From Synchiropus splendidus (lineage: Eukaryota > Chordata > Actinopteri > Syngnathiformes > Callionymidae), in assembly GCF_027744825.2 (NCBI RefSeq), contig NC_071350.1, positions 2,728,001 through 2,792,000 of the forward strand: a stretch of 64,000 nucleotides of DNA. Direction: 5' to 3'. Positions 63,136-64,000 of the stretch are shown here, in pieces. The notes beneath the pieces were generated by a model. The model saw only the letters and a program-made list of their open reading frames with translations. It was not told where the DNA came from and made no database searches. A program made the position numbers and the translations under genes. Position 1 is the first letter of the stretch, and each line of letters opens with the position of its first letter.

Positions 63136-64000
63136 CCTCAAACAAACTCCACTGTACAATGTTTTTGAATTGTCTAGATCAGTGTTTTCGAACTCTAGTG
63201 TGCCGTGAGAGGGTGTCAGGTGTTTCCATGGGAAATGATCCAGTTCATTTCATTTGTCCGGAGACAGAGGTGGCCGGTACAAATCAACTAGACCGTGTTG
63301 GTCTGTGGAGGGGATGTCTCTGCCATTGAGATTTGAAAACAAAAAAAACAATTTGAATTCCTAGAACAAAATTGAATTTGAAAAAAAAAAAAAATCAGAA
63401 GAAACATGTTTTGATGCCCTGTTATTAAGGTTTGAATATGAAAAATACAGCATGAGAATTAATAAAGTGAAGAAGTATTTTTTTTTGTTTTCAAATTGTA
63501 TTTACGAATTCAAACGTTTTTGTATTTTTTACTTTATTTACGATTACGAATCTTTTTTTTTTACGAGTTCAAAACTGATGGCACAGAAATGGAGTTGCGG
63601 GTCCTTGCTTGGTGGGCGGAGCTTAATCAAGACCGACAGCACTCAGAACCGCGGTTTGAGGTGTGATGTTTACAGGCAACACGGATATTGTGATGCTGTA
63701 TAAACACATGAATATGTGGATTTGTCACGTGCATGTCGGAGAATAAGTGCAGATACCTCACACTGCTCCAATTTACATGCTATTTAGAGTGCAACTTGCC
63801 ACCAAACACGATATAAGAGAAGTAATAATGCCACGCTGTATGATTCTGTGATGACATTTCAAATGTCCAATTTCCTCCAACAACATTGAATGCACCGTCA
63901 CTAGCGGTTCAGCACTGGAGTCAAGCCTGCACCAAAACGAAACTCCGAAACTACTGAGTCTAGACCAGTGGAATCGTGGTCAACCGAAGGGGTTCTCCAA
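63136..64000. other. radx intron sequence at the right edge
   Basis: AT-rich DNA with poly-A and poly-T runs (near 63376 and 63476). No radx exon could be found, so the C-terminal exon or exons are outside the window. Confidence 0.5.

Overview
The window is vertebrate genomic DNA, almost certainly from a teleost fish. Genes are split by short GT-AG introns. The coding sequences match vertebrate families (oligophrenin-1, connexins, TBC1D8B, RADX). The DNA between exons is AT-rich and full of small terminal-inverted-repeat elements, (TA)n tracts and retrotransposon scraps. No RNA gene, CRISPR array or bacterial-type feature was seen.

Layout from left to right: (1) 1-5.6 kb, minus strand: the first three coding exons of ophn1 (start of the BAR domain); the rest lies beyond the left edge. 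(2) 10.3-11.0 kb, plus strand: gjb1, a beta connexin of the Cx32 type, in one coding exon. (3) 16.9-17.9 kb, plus strand: an alpha connexin most like gja3 (Cx46), also in one coding exon, with a likely noncoding first exon near 15.2 kb. A block of about 1.13 kb running from its intron into its first four codons is repeated almost intact 4.36 kb downstream (20.1-21.2 kb). (4) 18.5-31.9 kb: a gene-poor stretch with that partial copy, a broken gypsy-type retrotransposon, a probable LINE end and an A/T-rich hairpin of about 190 bp. (5) 31.9-55.2 kb, minus strand: complete tbc1d8b, 21 coding exons assembled by hand to 1,125 codons in frame, with GRAM, TBC and EF-hand segments. (6) 56.8-62.0 kb, plus strand: the first 12 coding exons of radx, head-to-head with tbc1d8b; the last exon or exons lie beyond the right edge.

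From memory of the human map, OPHN1, GJB1, RADX and TBC1D8B are all on Xq, so the window looks like a compacted piece of the ancestral human-X block. The alpha connexin beside gjb1 is the exception and mirrors the GJA3-GJB2/GJB6 cluster of human 13q. The gene products do not form one pathway: ophn1 is a Rho-GAP, the connexins form gap-junction channels, tbc1d8b is a Rab-GAP and radx is a single-stranded-DNA binder at replication forks. The most unusual points are the partial copy carrying the connexin splice acceptor and start codon, hAT-type elements that make up nearly all of certain introns in tbc1d8b and radx, and a tbc1d8b stop codon embedded in two overlapping polyadenylation hexamers. 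All exon boundaries were set by reading frame, splice consensus and remembered family sequences; no alignment software was run.
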